64,000 nucleotides of DNA from Arthrobacter_H rhombi (lineage in GTDB: Bacteria > Actinomycetota > Actinomycetes > Actinomycetales > Micrococcaceae), in assembly GCF_039526245.1 (NCBI RefSeq), contig NZ_BAAAIV010000019.1, positions 1-64,000 of the forward strand. Direction: 5' to 3'. Position 1 is the stretch's first letter; the number at the start of each line of letters is the position of its first letter. A program made the translations under genes and the position numbers. The notes beneath the pieces are model-generated. The model saw only the letters and a program-made list of their open reading frames with translations, ran no database searches and was not told the DNA's origin. Shown here piece after piece: positions 42,105 through 50,184 of the stretch.

Positions 42105-43166
42105 TCAGTTCGGCATCACCGATGCATCGAGCCTGGACGCAAGACCACGGAGGATTCCGGCGGCTTCTTCGGCCATCGCGGGGACAAACTCTGCGATGTG
42201 GATGAGTTCGTGGAGGGCAGAGGAGACCTGCCCAGCCAAAACCAGTCCGTTTTCCACGTCACCGTCGGTCTGTGACAACTGCATCGACTCGATCTTCCAG
42301 CGCATGAGCTCCACCTCGCTGAGCTTTTCGGCAGAGCCGTCCGGCCCCAGGCCGCCGCCGGCCAGCAGTTGCTTCGAGGCGTTGTTTCGTAGTCCGCGAC
42401 ACGGTCCATAGACGCCGTCGAAAGCGACGTCGTCGCCTTCGACGGCGTCCAGCAACGCCTGGATGTAGTTCGGATGCCAGTCGGAGTTTTCGTGGCTGGC
42501 GATGAATCGGCTACCCATCGCCACCCCATCGGCGCCCATGGCCAGCGCCGCGGCCAGCCCCCGTCCGTCCCTGGCCCCACCGGTGAGCAGGACCGGCACA
42601 TCCACGGATTCGGTGACGCTCGGTATCAGGACGAAGGTGTGGACGGCCTTGCTGGGGGCATGTCCGCCCATTTCAAAACCCGCGGCGATGACGACATCGA
42701 TCCCCGCCTCTTCGGACTTTACTGCCTGGCGCGTGGACCCGACCTTGTGCTGGTGGATCATGCCGGCGTCCTTGATCGCCTGGATGTAGGGGCCGGGGAA
42801 CCCGGCCGAAGTGGTCATCACCCGCAGCTGGCGAGCCAGAGTTTCGTCCGCTTCCCGGGCAGCGAGCACGGTCTTGATGTAGGTGTCGGTAAAGGGCAAC
42901 ACCTCGCCGTTGTGGTCCACGCCGACCGGGATGTTCACGGCAAAGGGGCGATCCGTGAGGCTCGCTGCTTCCTCGATGTGCTCGCGGAAGGTGCGGGCAC
43001 CGGCATCAATGTCCACCGGCATGCCCGGCATGGATACCGTGCCCAGCCCACCCGCGTTGGACACCGCAGCGGCGAGCTTCGGGGTGCGGAATGGACCGAG
43101 GCCCTCCTGGACGATGGGGTGCTCAATACCGATGAGCTGGGTGTAACGGTTGGAGATGGAGGCCAT
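42105..43166 (-). CDS. Nitronate monooxygenase-like FMN protein (NMO/IpdC type)
   Basis: This 353-residue FMN TIM-barrel protein has HPIVQEGLGPFRTPKLAAAVSNAGGLG at the N-terminus, IDVVIAAGFEMGGHAP and VLLTGGARDGRGLAAALAMGADGVAMGSRF for flavin phosphate binding. Although the family name implies nitronate oxidation, some actinobacterial members (for example IpdC in steroid ring degradation) act on CoA esters. Nothing in this operon deals with nitro compounds, so a double-bond reductase or dehydrogenase role on a ring CoA thioester is more likely. It lies between the AliB-like and SDR genes. Confidence 0.8.
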   Translation of the reverse strand: MASISNRYTQLIGIEHPIVQEGLGPFRTPKLAAAVSNAGGLGTVSMPGMPVDIDAGARTFREHIEEAASLTDRPFAVNIPVGVDHNGEVLPFTDTYIKTVLAAREADETLARQLRVMTTSAGFPGPYIQAIKDAGMIHQHKVGSTRQAVKSEEAGIDVVIAAGFEMGGHAPSKAVHTFVLIPSVTESVDVPVLLTGGARDGRGLAAALAMGADGVAMGSRFIASHENSDWHPNYIQALLDAVEGDDVAFDGVYGPCRGLRNNASKQLLAGGGLGPDGSAEKLSEVELMRWKIESMQLSQTDGDVENGLVLAGQVSSALHELIHIAEFVPAMAEEAAGILRGLASRLDASVMPN

Positions 43167-43220
43167 GGAGACCCCGCCTTTCGTTTGGGTGAGGCGCTAC
43201 AGACATATGGACAAGGGTGA

Positions 43221-44009
43221 TCAACCGGCGGAGATGCCGCCGTTGACGCTGATGGCCTGGCCGGTGAGCCGTGCCGAAGCTGGCCCCCCGAGGAAGAGCA
43301 CGAGATCGGCGAGGTCCTCCGCCTCAGCAACGCCGAGGTGGGCCATGCGCGCGGCCTTCTCGAAGAGCGACTTGCTGAAGCCGTCGCTGAGAACGCGTTC
43401 CGCCGTGGGCGTCCCGGCGATGAGGGACGGTGTCACGGCATTGATCCGGATGCCGTTGCGCTTGGCCTCCATGGCGGCAGTGCGGCTGAACATGACGATC
43501 GCGGCCATGGCCGCGCCGAGGACGGATTCCCCGGGGGTCGGAACCTTGGCCGCGTCCGAGGCGATGTTGATGATGCTGCCCCCGCCCTGACCCTGCATGA
43601 TCGGCAAGACCGCGCGGGTGAGATACATCGGGGGCAGCGCCTGCTTGTTGATGATCCCGCCGAAGTCCTGTGGATCTATCGTGTGCAACAGCTCCGGGCG
43701 GTAGGACGCCGCTACGGAACTGACCAGGACGTCGATGGCCCCCAGCTGCTGGTGGGCTGACTCGATGGCCGCGGTGACCTGGTCCGGGTAGGCAAGATCC
43801 ACTGGGATGAACTCGATGGTGGCCTTGGGGTTCAGGGCTCGAACCTGGTCTCGGGCGGCCTTGCCCCGCTCCGGCGAACGGGACAACAGCGTCAGGCGGG
43901 TGACGCCGGCTTCTACGAACTTTTGTGCTGAGGCCAAGCCGACGCCAGATGAGCCGCCGGCAATGACAACGGCAGAATCTTCGTACGTGCGAACAGTGGG
44001 GGAGGGCAT
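43221..44009 (-). CDS. Atypical SDR lacking the YxxxK catalytic motif
   Basis: This 262-residue SDR-fold protein keeps an AGGSSGVG cofactor loop (about residues 17-24) and the active-site serine in NIASDAA (Ser151). The catalytic Tyr-x3-Lys is replaced by Leu164 and Met168 in VLGAAMAAI, and the NNAG motif reads SSVA. The C-terminus ends RLTGQAISVNGGIS as in normal SDRs. It may be a non-canonical oxidoreductase, isomerase or hydratase, or a catalytically dead partner. It sits between NMO-like and DECR-like genes in the AliB/BadI operon. Confidence 0.75.
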   Translation of the reverse strand: MPSPTVRTYEDSAVVIAGGSSGVGLASAQKFVEAGVTRLTLLSRSPERGKAARDQVRALNPKATIEFIPVDLAYPDQVTAAIESAHQQLGAIDVLVSSVAASYRPELLHTIDPQDFGGIINKQALPPMYLTRAVLPIMQGQGGGSIINIASDAAKVPTPGESVLGAAMAAIVMFSRTAAMEAKRNGIRINAVTPSLIAGTPTAERVLSDGFSKSLFEKAARMAHLGVAEAEDLADLVLFLGGPASARLTGQAISVNGGISAG

Positions 44010-44073
44010 GGATGCTCCTGGCGTGGTGGGGAACGAGATTTCGATGAAGTTGGGTGCCGCGCAGGGTCGGTGG

Positions 44074-44976
44074 TTACACGCTCCGCTGGGCCCTCGAGGC
44101 TTCGGTAGCCGCCTTGGACTTCTCGCGGGCCTCGGCCCAGTCCTCGTCTGTCATGGAGGACAAGCCTGCGAAGGTACCGGGACCGGCAAGCATCTGCCCG
44201 CCGTCCATGGCAATGGTCTGCCCCGTGATGTAGTCGCAGGCATTCGTCAGCAGGAAGATCGTGAGGTTCGCGAGTTCTTCGATGGTTCCGGGCCGCCCCG
44301 CGGGGACGGTGTCATACTGGGTGGCGCCGGCGGAGGAGTTCTCCGTGGGGTTCAGCATCTCCCAGGCGTACTCGGTGGGAATGGGGCCGGGCGCGATCGC
44401 ATTGATGCGGATCCCGTATTTGGCCCATTCCACGCCGAGGGACATGGTCATGGCGTTCACGGCCGCCTTGCCCATGGCGGAGGGCACCACGAAGGCGGAT
44501 CCCGTCCATACCCAGGTCGTGAGGGTGGACAGCACATTGCCCTTCAGGCCCTGGTCGATCCACCGCTTACCGGCGGCGTGCGTGACATGGTAGGAGCCCT
44601 TCATCACGGTTGAGGATACGGTGTCAAAGCCCCGGGGGCTGAGGTCCTTGGTCTGTGCGATGAAGTTGGCTGCCGCATTGTTGATGACGCCGGTCAATGG
44701 GCCGTGCTCTGCCCACAGAACTTCCATCGCGGCGTCGACGGCGTCATAGTCCTTTACATCGACGGCCTGGTAGTGGACGCTGCCCGGACACTGGGCGGAG
44801 GCTTCCTCTGCGGCTTCCTGCAGGATCGCCTCGCGGCGCCCCCAGAGGTGGACCTGGGCGCCGTGCGCGGCCAGGTGCTTGGCCACGCCGCGTCCGAGAC
44901 CGGTGCCTCCACCGGTGATGAGGATCCGCTGGCCAGTCAGGATATCTGCCCGGAAGGGTGACGGGTGTTCGGTCAT
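44074..44976 (-). CDS. 2,4-dienoyl-CoA reductase (DECR)-like SDR
   Basis: This 300-residue protein has TGGGTGLGRG (about residues 21-30). The active-site region TGSAFVVPSAMGKAAVNAM holds Ser166 and Lys170; it is followed by GIRINAIAPGPIPTEYAWEMLNPT and PGTIEELANLTIFL. This closely matches mitochondrial DECR1, which uses SxxxK with a separate tyrosine. At that tyrosine position I read Trp155 (TTWVWTGS), so its reductase mechanism is uncertain. It should use NADPH on a dienoyl-CoA. The ATG at 44976 follows GGAGAG; the open frame continues upstream but without family similarity. Confidence 0.82.
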   Translation of the reverse strand: MTEHPSPFRADILTGQRILITGGGTGLGRGVAKHLAAHGAQVHLWGRREAILQEAAEEASAQCPGSVHYQAVDVKDYDAVDAAMEVLWAEHGPLTGVINNAAANFIAQTKDLSPRGFDTVSSTVMKGSYHVTHAAGKRWIDQGLKGNVLSTLTTWVWTGSAFVVPSAMGKAAVNAMTMSLGVEWAKYGIRINAIAPGPIPTEYAWEMLNPTENSSAGATQYDTVPAGRPGTIEELANLTIFLLTNACDYITGQTIAMDGGQMLAGPGTFAGLSSMTDEDWAEAREKSKAATEASRAQRSV

Positions 44977-45052
44977 GTTCAATCTCTCCGTAGGGTCAAG
45001 GGAGGGTGGGCGAGAGGTTACTCGGGCGGCGTCTTGGCGGCCGGCTATCGTG

Positions 45053-46195
45053 TCAGGGCTTGCCCAGCAGCGCCTTGGCGATGATGTCCCGCTGCACTTC
45101 GTTGGCCCCGCCGTAGATCGGAGGGGCGATGGCTGCGCGGAGCTGCGCTTCCATCCCGTACTCCCTCGTGAAACCGTTGCCGCCGTGCATCTGGATTCCT
45201 TCGAGTGCGGCCTTCTGGGCAATCTCCGTGCAACGTGACTTGGCCATCGCAGATTCGCTTGCCAGCGAATCCTCGAGCCCGGAGTCCACTTTCGCGGCGG
45301 CGTCGTACACAAAAGAACGGGCCATGGAAATGTCGGTGGCCAAGTCCGCGATGCGGTGGCGCAAGGCCTGGAAGCTGGCCAGCTTGGTGCCGAAGGCGTC
45401 GCGTGCCTTGACATAGGCGACCGTGTCGTCCAAGGAGCGTTGAGCCGCTCCCAGGCTCATGGCAGCAATGATCAGCCGCTCTACACTCAACCCGCGCATC
45501 AGCTGCTTCCACCCCTGGCCGGCTTCGCCGACGACTGCGGAAACCGGTACCCGTACGTCCTTGAAGAACAGCTCGTTCACGGTGTGTGGTTCCATCGTCT
45601 CGATGGCCACCATGTCCAAGCCGGGGCTGTTGGCCGGTACCATCAGCAGGGTCAGACCCTCGTGCCTGGTACCGGTGGTGTCCTCGCGCACCAAAAGGAG
45701 GATGTTCTCGGCCAGGTGCGCCGCGGTGCACCAGGTCTTCTGGCCGTTGACGACGTATTCGTCCCCGTCGCGCACACCCTTGCACTGGACCCCTGCCAGA
45801 TCCGAACCAGTGTTCGGCTCCGAGAGCGAGATCGCCTCGAGCTTTCCCGCTGCCAAGTTGGTGCAGATAGTCGTCTTCTGCTCGTCCGTCCCCCACTTCA
45901 GGTAGGTTTGCGCGGCAGTGAGCCCCGTCGAGTACGCGTGCGTGAGGCCGAGACCGCGGGATGAAGCCTCCAGGAACACCACCTCGTCCAGGAATGTCCC
46001 GCCCTGTCCGCCGTATTCTTCCGGCAGGGAAATCCCGAGCCAGCCAAATTCGGACATGTCGGCCAGGACCTGACGCGAGGTGGTCTGCGTGTTGCCTTCG
46101 GTGAGGGCGTCACGCTGGGCGACAGTGGCAGTATTCTGCGCACAGTAGTCGCGGACCGCTCTGGCCAGGTCTTGCTGTTCTTCATTGAGCTGCAC
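45053..46195 (-). CDS. Acyl-CoA dehydrogenase
   Basis: This 380-residue flavoprotein has GWLGISLPEEYGGQGG, SLSEPNTGSDLAGVQ (FAD), TWCTAAHLAENILLL and MHGGNGFTREYGMEAQLR. At the usual catalytic-glutamate segment it reads YGGANEVQRDIIAKALL, so glycine replaces glutamate, as in several actinobacterial FadE proteins. It starts with GTG after AAGGAAG. It is the second gene of the minus-strand operon 47041-40877, so it probably acts on a ring-derived acyl-CoA before or after the BadI-like step. Confidence 0.86.
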   Translation of the reverse strand: MQLNEEQQDLARAVRDYCAQNTATVAQRDALTEGNTQTTSRQVLADMSEFGWLGISLPEEYGGQGGTFLDEVVFLEASSRGLGLTHAYSTGLTAAQTYLKWGTDEQKTTICTNLAAGKLEAISLSEPNTGSDLAGVQCKGVRDGDEYVVNGQKTWCTAAHLAENILLLVREDTTGTRHEGLTLLMVPANSPGLDMVAIETMEPHTVNELFFKDVRVPVSAVVGEAGQGWKQLMRGLSVERLIIAAMSLGAAQRSLDDTVAYVKARDAFGTKLASFQALRHRIADLATDISMARSFVYDAAAKVDSGLEDSLASESAMAKSRCTEIAQKAALEGIQMHGGNGFTREYGMEAQLRAAIAPPIYGGANEVQRDIIAKALLGKP

Positions 46196-46240
46196 GGGGT
46201 TCTTCCTTAGGTTCGGGCCTGGTGATCAGATGGGGTCTCG

Positions 46241-47041
46241 TCAGGCCTGGTGGGCCCGGAAGTCGGCCGCCCGCTTCTCATTGAAGGCCGTGATGCCCTC
46301 TTTCGCCTCGTTCGTTTCCCCGAACAACGACAGCGTGGTGTTCGCCATCTGGGTCAGCCCGCCGAAGTGCTCGGTATCGGCATTGAAGGCCTGCTTGAGC
46401 ACCTTCAAAGACGTGGGGGAGAGGTTCATGATCTCGTCGGCCCAGGCCCGGACCTCGCTCTTGAGCTGGTCGGCGGGGACGGCTTTGTTCGCCAGGCCCC
46501 ATTCGACGGCCTGCGCGGCCGTGTACCGGCGGCACAGGAACCAGATTTCGCGGGCACGCTTCTCGCCGATGGCGCGGGCCATCAGTCCGGTGCCGAAGCC
46601 TGCGTCGAAGGAGCCGACGCGTGGGCCGTTCTGCCCGAAGATCGCGTGGTCGGCTGCGATGGTCAGGTCGCACAGCATGTGCAGTACGTGTCCGCCTCCG
46701 ATGGCAACGCCGTTGACTGCGGCGATGACTGGCTTCGGGGTGTCCCGGATGGCGTGGTGCAGCGAATCGATCTCGAATAGGCCAGAGTCCGACGGGCCGT
46801 AGTCTCCGGTCTCCATCCGCTGCTTCTGGTCGCCGCCAGCAGAGAAGGCTTTGTCTCCTGCGCCGGTCAGGGCTACTACGCCCACGGCCGGATCGTTCCA
46901 CGCCGATTTGAAGGCCATCACCAGCTCGTCGACGGTCCGGGCCCGGAACGCGTTGTACCGATCCGGGCGGTTGATGGTGATCCATGCGAGACCGTTGTCC
47001 ACCTCGTAGGTGACGTCGGTGAAGTTATCGATGGACGGCAT
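46241..47041 (-). CDS. badI: 2-ketocyclohexanecarboxyl-CoA hydrolase (BadI)-like crotonase
   Basis: This 266-residue MenB/BadI-branch crotonase has NGLAWITINRPDRYNAFR, FSAGGDQKQRM, HAIRDTPKPVIAAVNGVAIGGGHVL, FGQNGPRVGSFDAGFGTG and the KKAREIWF-like EKRAREIWFLCRRY motif. The IRDxPKPVIA and AWIxINRPDxxNAFR patterns follow my memory of R. palustris BadI more closely than MenB. It should hydrolytically open a 2-ketocyclohexane-1-carboxyl-CoA ring. The ATG at 47041 is chosen for AAGGAG upstream. It heads a six-gene operon that ends with the AliB-like dehydrogenase and has a GntR-type operator 55 bp upstream. Confidence 0.78.
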   Translation of the reverse strand: MPSIDNFTDVTYEVDNGLAWITINRPDRYNAFRARTVDELVMAFKSAWNDPAVGVVALTGAGDKAFSAGGDQKQRMETGDYGPSDSGLFEIDSLHHAIRDTPKPVIAAVNGVAIGGGHVLHMLCDLTIAADHAIFGQNGPRVGSFDAGFGTGLMARAIGEKRAREIWFLCRRYTAAQAVEWGLANKAVPADQLKSEVRAWADEIMNLSPTSLKVLKQAFNADTEHFGGLTQMANTTLSLFGETNEAKEGITAFNEKRAADFRAHQA

Positions 47042-47095
47042 GATTCTCCTTGCATTGTTCATTGGGTGTTCTGTCGATCAAGCCACAAGATTATT

Positions 47096-47106
47096 TGGCC
47101 TTACCA
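47096..47106. promoter_or_regulatory. GntR/FadR-type operator (TGGCCTTACCA)
   Basis: Ten of 11 positions match TGGTCTTACCA. It lies 55 bp upstream of the BadI-like gene and its six-gene minus-strand operon. Confidence 0.6.
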
Positions 47107-47178
47107 TTTGCATACTCTATGCGTGTGAACGATCGTTATCAAGAGGGGCAATGAAAGAGTGCCGTTTCGCCCGTTTGG

Positions 47179-49614
47179 TTACCGTCCCTGCCGGAACGCC
47201 TCCGCCTGCGCGGCATACCAGTCCAACACCGTGGCGTCCTCCGCGGTTCCGCGGTTGAGTGTCTCCGGTCCGGCTCCCTGGAAGAGTTTCTTGATCGGGA
47301 CCTCCATGAGCTTGCCGGTGCGGGTCTTCGGGACCGCAGGAGCCTCGATGATCTCGTCGGGGACGTAGCGGGGGGATACCTGCGTTCGAACCGCCGCGAC
47401 GATGGCATCCTTGAGTGCCTGGTCAACGGTTCGTCCCGGCGTGGGGACCACGAAGAGGGGCATGTAGTAGTCGCCGCCGGCGAGTTCGGCGCCGATGACC
47501 ATGGATGCCGACACGCCCTGGACCTGGTCGACGGCGTGGGTGATGTCGGCCGAGCCCATGCGGATGCCGCCGCGGTTGATGGTGGAGTCGGAGCGGCCGT
47601 GAATGATGAACTCACCGCCATCAAGCTCGGTGACCCAGTCGCCGTGCCGCCAGACGCCTGGGTAGGTGCCGAAGTAGGCATCGAAATAGCGGGTGCCATC
47701 GGGATCGTTCCAGAACCGGATCGGCATCGATGGCATGGGGCGGGTCACCACGAACTCGCCGACCTCGTTGTGGACACGATTTCCGTGCTGGTCCCACGAC
47801 TCGGCGGCCACGCCCAGACAAGCCCCCATGAGCTCCCCGCGGAAGACCGGGTCCAGTGGATTGGAGCCGATGAACGCGGTGGCCACGTCGGTGCCGCCGG
47901 AGTCGGAACCCACGCGCAGATCGTTGCCAACGGCCCGGTAGACCCAGTCCCAGGTGGGGTCTGGCAGCGGGGAGCCGGTGACCATCATCGCGGTCAGGGC
48001 GGTGAGGTCATAACGGGCGTTGGGGACGATTCCGGCCTTTTCGATCATGGTCAGCACCGCAGCGCCGGTGCCGAAGAAAGTGGCCCGGTGGCGGGAGATC
48101 AACTCAAAATGCCGACCGGCGCCGTCGTGCAGGGGGGAACCGTCGTAGGTGATGATCGAGCCGCCCGCGGACATGGTGTCCACGACCATGTTCCAGACCA
48201 CCCAGGTGGTCGACACGGCGAAATATGCTCGGGTCTCAGGTCCGAGGTCGTAGTGAAGGCCATTGGCCTTGAGGGCCTCCAGGAGCACCCCGCCATGCGA
48301 GTGGACAATGCCCTTGGGCTTGCCGGTCGTCCCGGAGGAATACAGAACCCATAGTGGATGGTCGAAGCTGACCTGCTCGTAGCTGGGCTCCGCGGAATGG
48401 AGCATGATCTCGGAAAAACGCGTGGCCTGTTCGGGAAGAGGTCCGCAGGTTCCGTCGGGGAACTGGTCGGCGACGATGACGTGCTGCACGGTGGGCAATA
48501 CGCCGAGCAGCTCTGGGATGCTACCCGTCATGTCACGCAGCTTGCCGCCGAATTCGTAGCCGTCCACGGTCAAGAGGATCTTCGGCTCGATTTGGGCGAA
48601 TCGGTCTGCGACGCCGGTGCTGCCGAAGTCGGTATTGACCACGGACCAGACCGCTCCCACGGAGGCCGTGGCCAGCAGTGCGACGACGGCCTGCGGAATG
48701 TGCGGCAGGACGGCCGCCACGGTGTCCCCGGGTTCGACGCCGAGCCGGCGCAGCTCTGCGGCCAGGGCAGCCACCTGGGCCTCGAGCTCGCCCCACGTCA
48801 ACGCGGTGGCGGCCAGCTGCTCGTGCTCACCGACGATCGCGATCTCGTCGGGGCGATCGGCAGCGTGCCGGAGCATGTTCTCGGCGTAGTTCAGCTTCAC
48901 CCCCGGGAACCAGGACGCGCCCGGCATCGTGTCGTTCGCCAGAACGGCGCCAGGCCGTGACAGGTCCGGCTGGACGGAGGCCTCCACCCCGAAGTACTCC
49001 CACACCGCGCCCCAGAATCCTTCCAGGTCCGTGACGGACCACTGGTGCAGGGACGCATAGTCCCTTGCGGTCGCGCCCCGATGGTCGGCGGCCCAGCGTT
49101 GGAAGTCCAGCATCCGGGAGCCTTCCACGCGGGCGGTAGAGGGAGTCCACATCAGCTGCCGGTCGCCGTGCCCGGTGTCGGCCGTGCCTGCCCCCGCATC
49201 ATCGCCGGAAGTTGAGTTGGCAGCGGGGGGCGTGATCACTGCACGACCCACCACGACGGTGTTCCCCTCCACGGCCGCGGTCAGGTCCAACGACTGCCGC
49301 GGGTGGGACGGCTGGGCCGGATCGGAGCCAGGGGCGGCTTCGACGGCCGAGAAGCCGACGACGTCGCCGATCTTCACCGGGGCCTTGAACTGCACCTCAA
49401 AGGCGTGGAGGTTCTCCACGCCGCACCAGTCCGTCAACCAGCCGGCCAAGAGCGCCGCGGTGAACTGGCCCATGGCTATGGGGGCGTCGAAACCCGCTGC
49501 CTGGGCAAAGGACGCGTCATGGTGCAGCGGGTTGAAGTCCCCGCCAGCACCGGCGAAGCGGACGATGTCCGTTTGCGTGACGGGGCCGAAGCTTCCTGGG
49601 CTGGGTGTGGTCAT
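47179..49614 (-). CDS. Fusion of a MaoC-like enoyl-CoA hydratase domain with acetoacetyl-CoA synthetase
   Basis: This single 811-residue frame joins two enzymes. Residues 1-135 are a MaoC hotdog domain with the catalytic AGAGGDFNPLHHD (Asp26, His31). A Gly/Ala/Asp-rich linker follows, and from about residue 153 the sequence is an acetoacetyl-CoA synthetase: the LMWTP start typical of that family, VLYSSGTTGKPKGIVHSHGG near 425, GSDSGGTDVATAF, HGDWVTELDGGEF and TRTGKLMEVPIKKL. The first half could hydrate an enoyl-CoA; the second activates acetoacetate, the expected product of the HMG-CoA lyase-like enzyme. It overlaps the MaoC-type gene upstream by 4 bp. Confidence 0.88.
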   Translation of the reverse strand: MTTPSPGSFGPVTQTDIVRFAGAGGDFNPLHHDASFAQAAGFDAPIAMGQFTAALLAGWLTDWCGVENLHAFEVQFKAPVKIGDVVGFSAVEAAPGSDPAQPSHPRQSLDLTAAVEGNTVVVGRAVITPPAANSTSGDDAGAGTADTGHGDRQLMWTPSTARVEGSRMLDFQRWAADHRGATARDYASLHQWSVTDLEGFWGAVWEYFGVEASVQPDLSRPGAVLANDTMPGASWFPGVKLNYAENMLRHAADRPDEIAIVGEHEQLAATALTWGELEAQVAALAAELRRLGVEPGDTVAAVLPHIPQAVVALLATASVGAVWSVVNTDFGSTGVADRFAQIEPKILLTVDGYEFGGKLRDMTGSIPELLGVLPTVQHVIVADQFPDGTCGPLPEQATRFSEIMLHSAEPSYEQVSFDHPLWVLYSSGTTGKPKGIVHSHGGVLLEALKANGLHYDLGPETRAYFAVSTTWVVWNMVVDTMSAGGSIITYDGSPLHDGAGRHFELISRHRATFFGTGAAVLTMIEKAGIVPNARYDLTALTAMMVTGSPLPDPTWDWVYRAVGNDLRVGSDSGGTDVATAFIGSNPLDPVFRGELMGACLGVAAESWDQHGNRVHNEVGEFVVTRPMPSMPIRFWNDPDGTRYFDAYFGTYPGVWRHGDWVTELDGGEFIIHGRSDSTINRGGIRMGSADITHAVDQVQGVSASMVIGAELAGGDYYMPLFVVPTPGRTVDQALKDAIVAAVRTQVSPRYVPDEIIEAPAVPKTRTGKLMEVPIKKLFQGAGPETLNRGTAEDATVLDWYAAQAEAFRQGR

Positions 49615-50063
49615 TTTCGGCCCCTTTCGATGATCGTTTCCTGTTGGCGGACGACGACGTTGCCGCCGCGGTCCCGGTAGTCGGTATGGAGGGTGATGAT
49701 CCGTAGGGGTGAGCCGTTGCTGCTGGTCTTGGCCTCATCTCCGGTCACCACGCGCTGACCGGTCAGGCTGTCGCCGGCGACGAGCGGCCGGATGTACTCC
49801 CATCCCGTTTTTCCGACGACCACGCGGGCGAGTTCGAGGCCGAGCGTGTCCAGCATGGCGGACTGGCTGCGGTGATGACCGGCCACGACCACGTGGGTAG
49901 CCGTGGCGGCAACATCTGGCAGTTGGCGCCGCTGCGCCTCCCGGCGATCCGTGTGTATGGGATCGTCAACGCCGGTGGCGTGGGCAAACTCGGCGATTTT
50001 GCCTCGCTCCACGTCGAAGGCGACTTCGTCCACGACCGTTCCGACCAGGGTGGTGCCGTCCAT
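49611..50063 (-). CDS. MaoC/FAS1-like dehydratase-domain protein, probable partner subunit of the fused MaoC domain
   Basis: This 150-residue hotdog protein of the FAS1-like dehydratase (MaoC N-terminal) type starts MDGTTLVGTVVDE. It has FAHATGVDDPIHTDRREA (about residues 26-42) and the GWEYIRPLVAGDSLTG and YRDRGGNVVVRQQETIIERG strands typical of the family. In actinobacterial HtdX/Y or ChsH1/H2-like hydratases two such subunits pair, one of each kind. Its ATGA overlap with the fused gene makes a heteromeric hydratase likely. The ATG at 50063 follows GAGAGGACG; a longer frame has no ribosome site. Confidence 0.82.
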   Translation of the reverse strand: MDGTTLVGTVVDEVAFDVERGKIAEFAHATGVDDPIHTDRREAQRRQLPDVAATATHVVVAGHHRSQSAMLDTLGLELARVVVGKTGWEYIRPLVAGDSLTGQRVVTGDEAKTSSNGSPLRIITLHTDYRDRGGNVVVRQQETIIERGRK

Positions 50064-50135
50064 GGTCCGTCCTCTCTTTGATGGGGAATGTGACCTGCGA
50101 GACATGCTGCTTCATCCAAGACTAGCCAAATCAAA

Positions 50136-50146
50136 TGGTCTGACCT
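50136..50146. promoter_or_regulatory. GntR/FadR-type operator (TGGTCTGACCT)
   Basis: Ten of 11 positions match. It lies in the 121 bp divergent region, 39 bp from the acyl-CoA dehydrogenase start and 73 bp from the MaoC-type gene start, and could control both. Confidence 0.65.
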
Positions 50147-50184
50147 AAAGTCCAGTGTAGCGAAAGAACGATGAAGGGACGAGG

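Noticed and set aside
42105..43166. Detoxification of nitronates as the role of the NMO-like protein
   Set aside because: Operon context is exclusively CoA-ester catabolism; the family also contains enzymes acting on ring CoA thioesters.
44977..45414. N-terminal extension of the DECR-like SDR by about 146 codons
   Set aside because: The extension overlaps the end of the acyl-CoA dehydrogenase gene antisense, has no family match, and a good ribosome site precedes the ATG at 44976.
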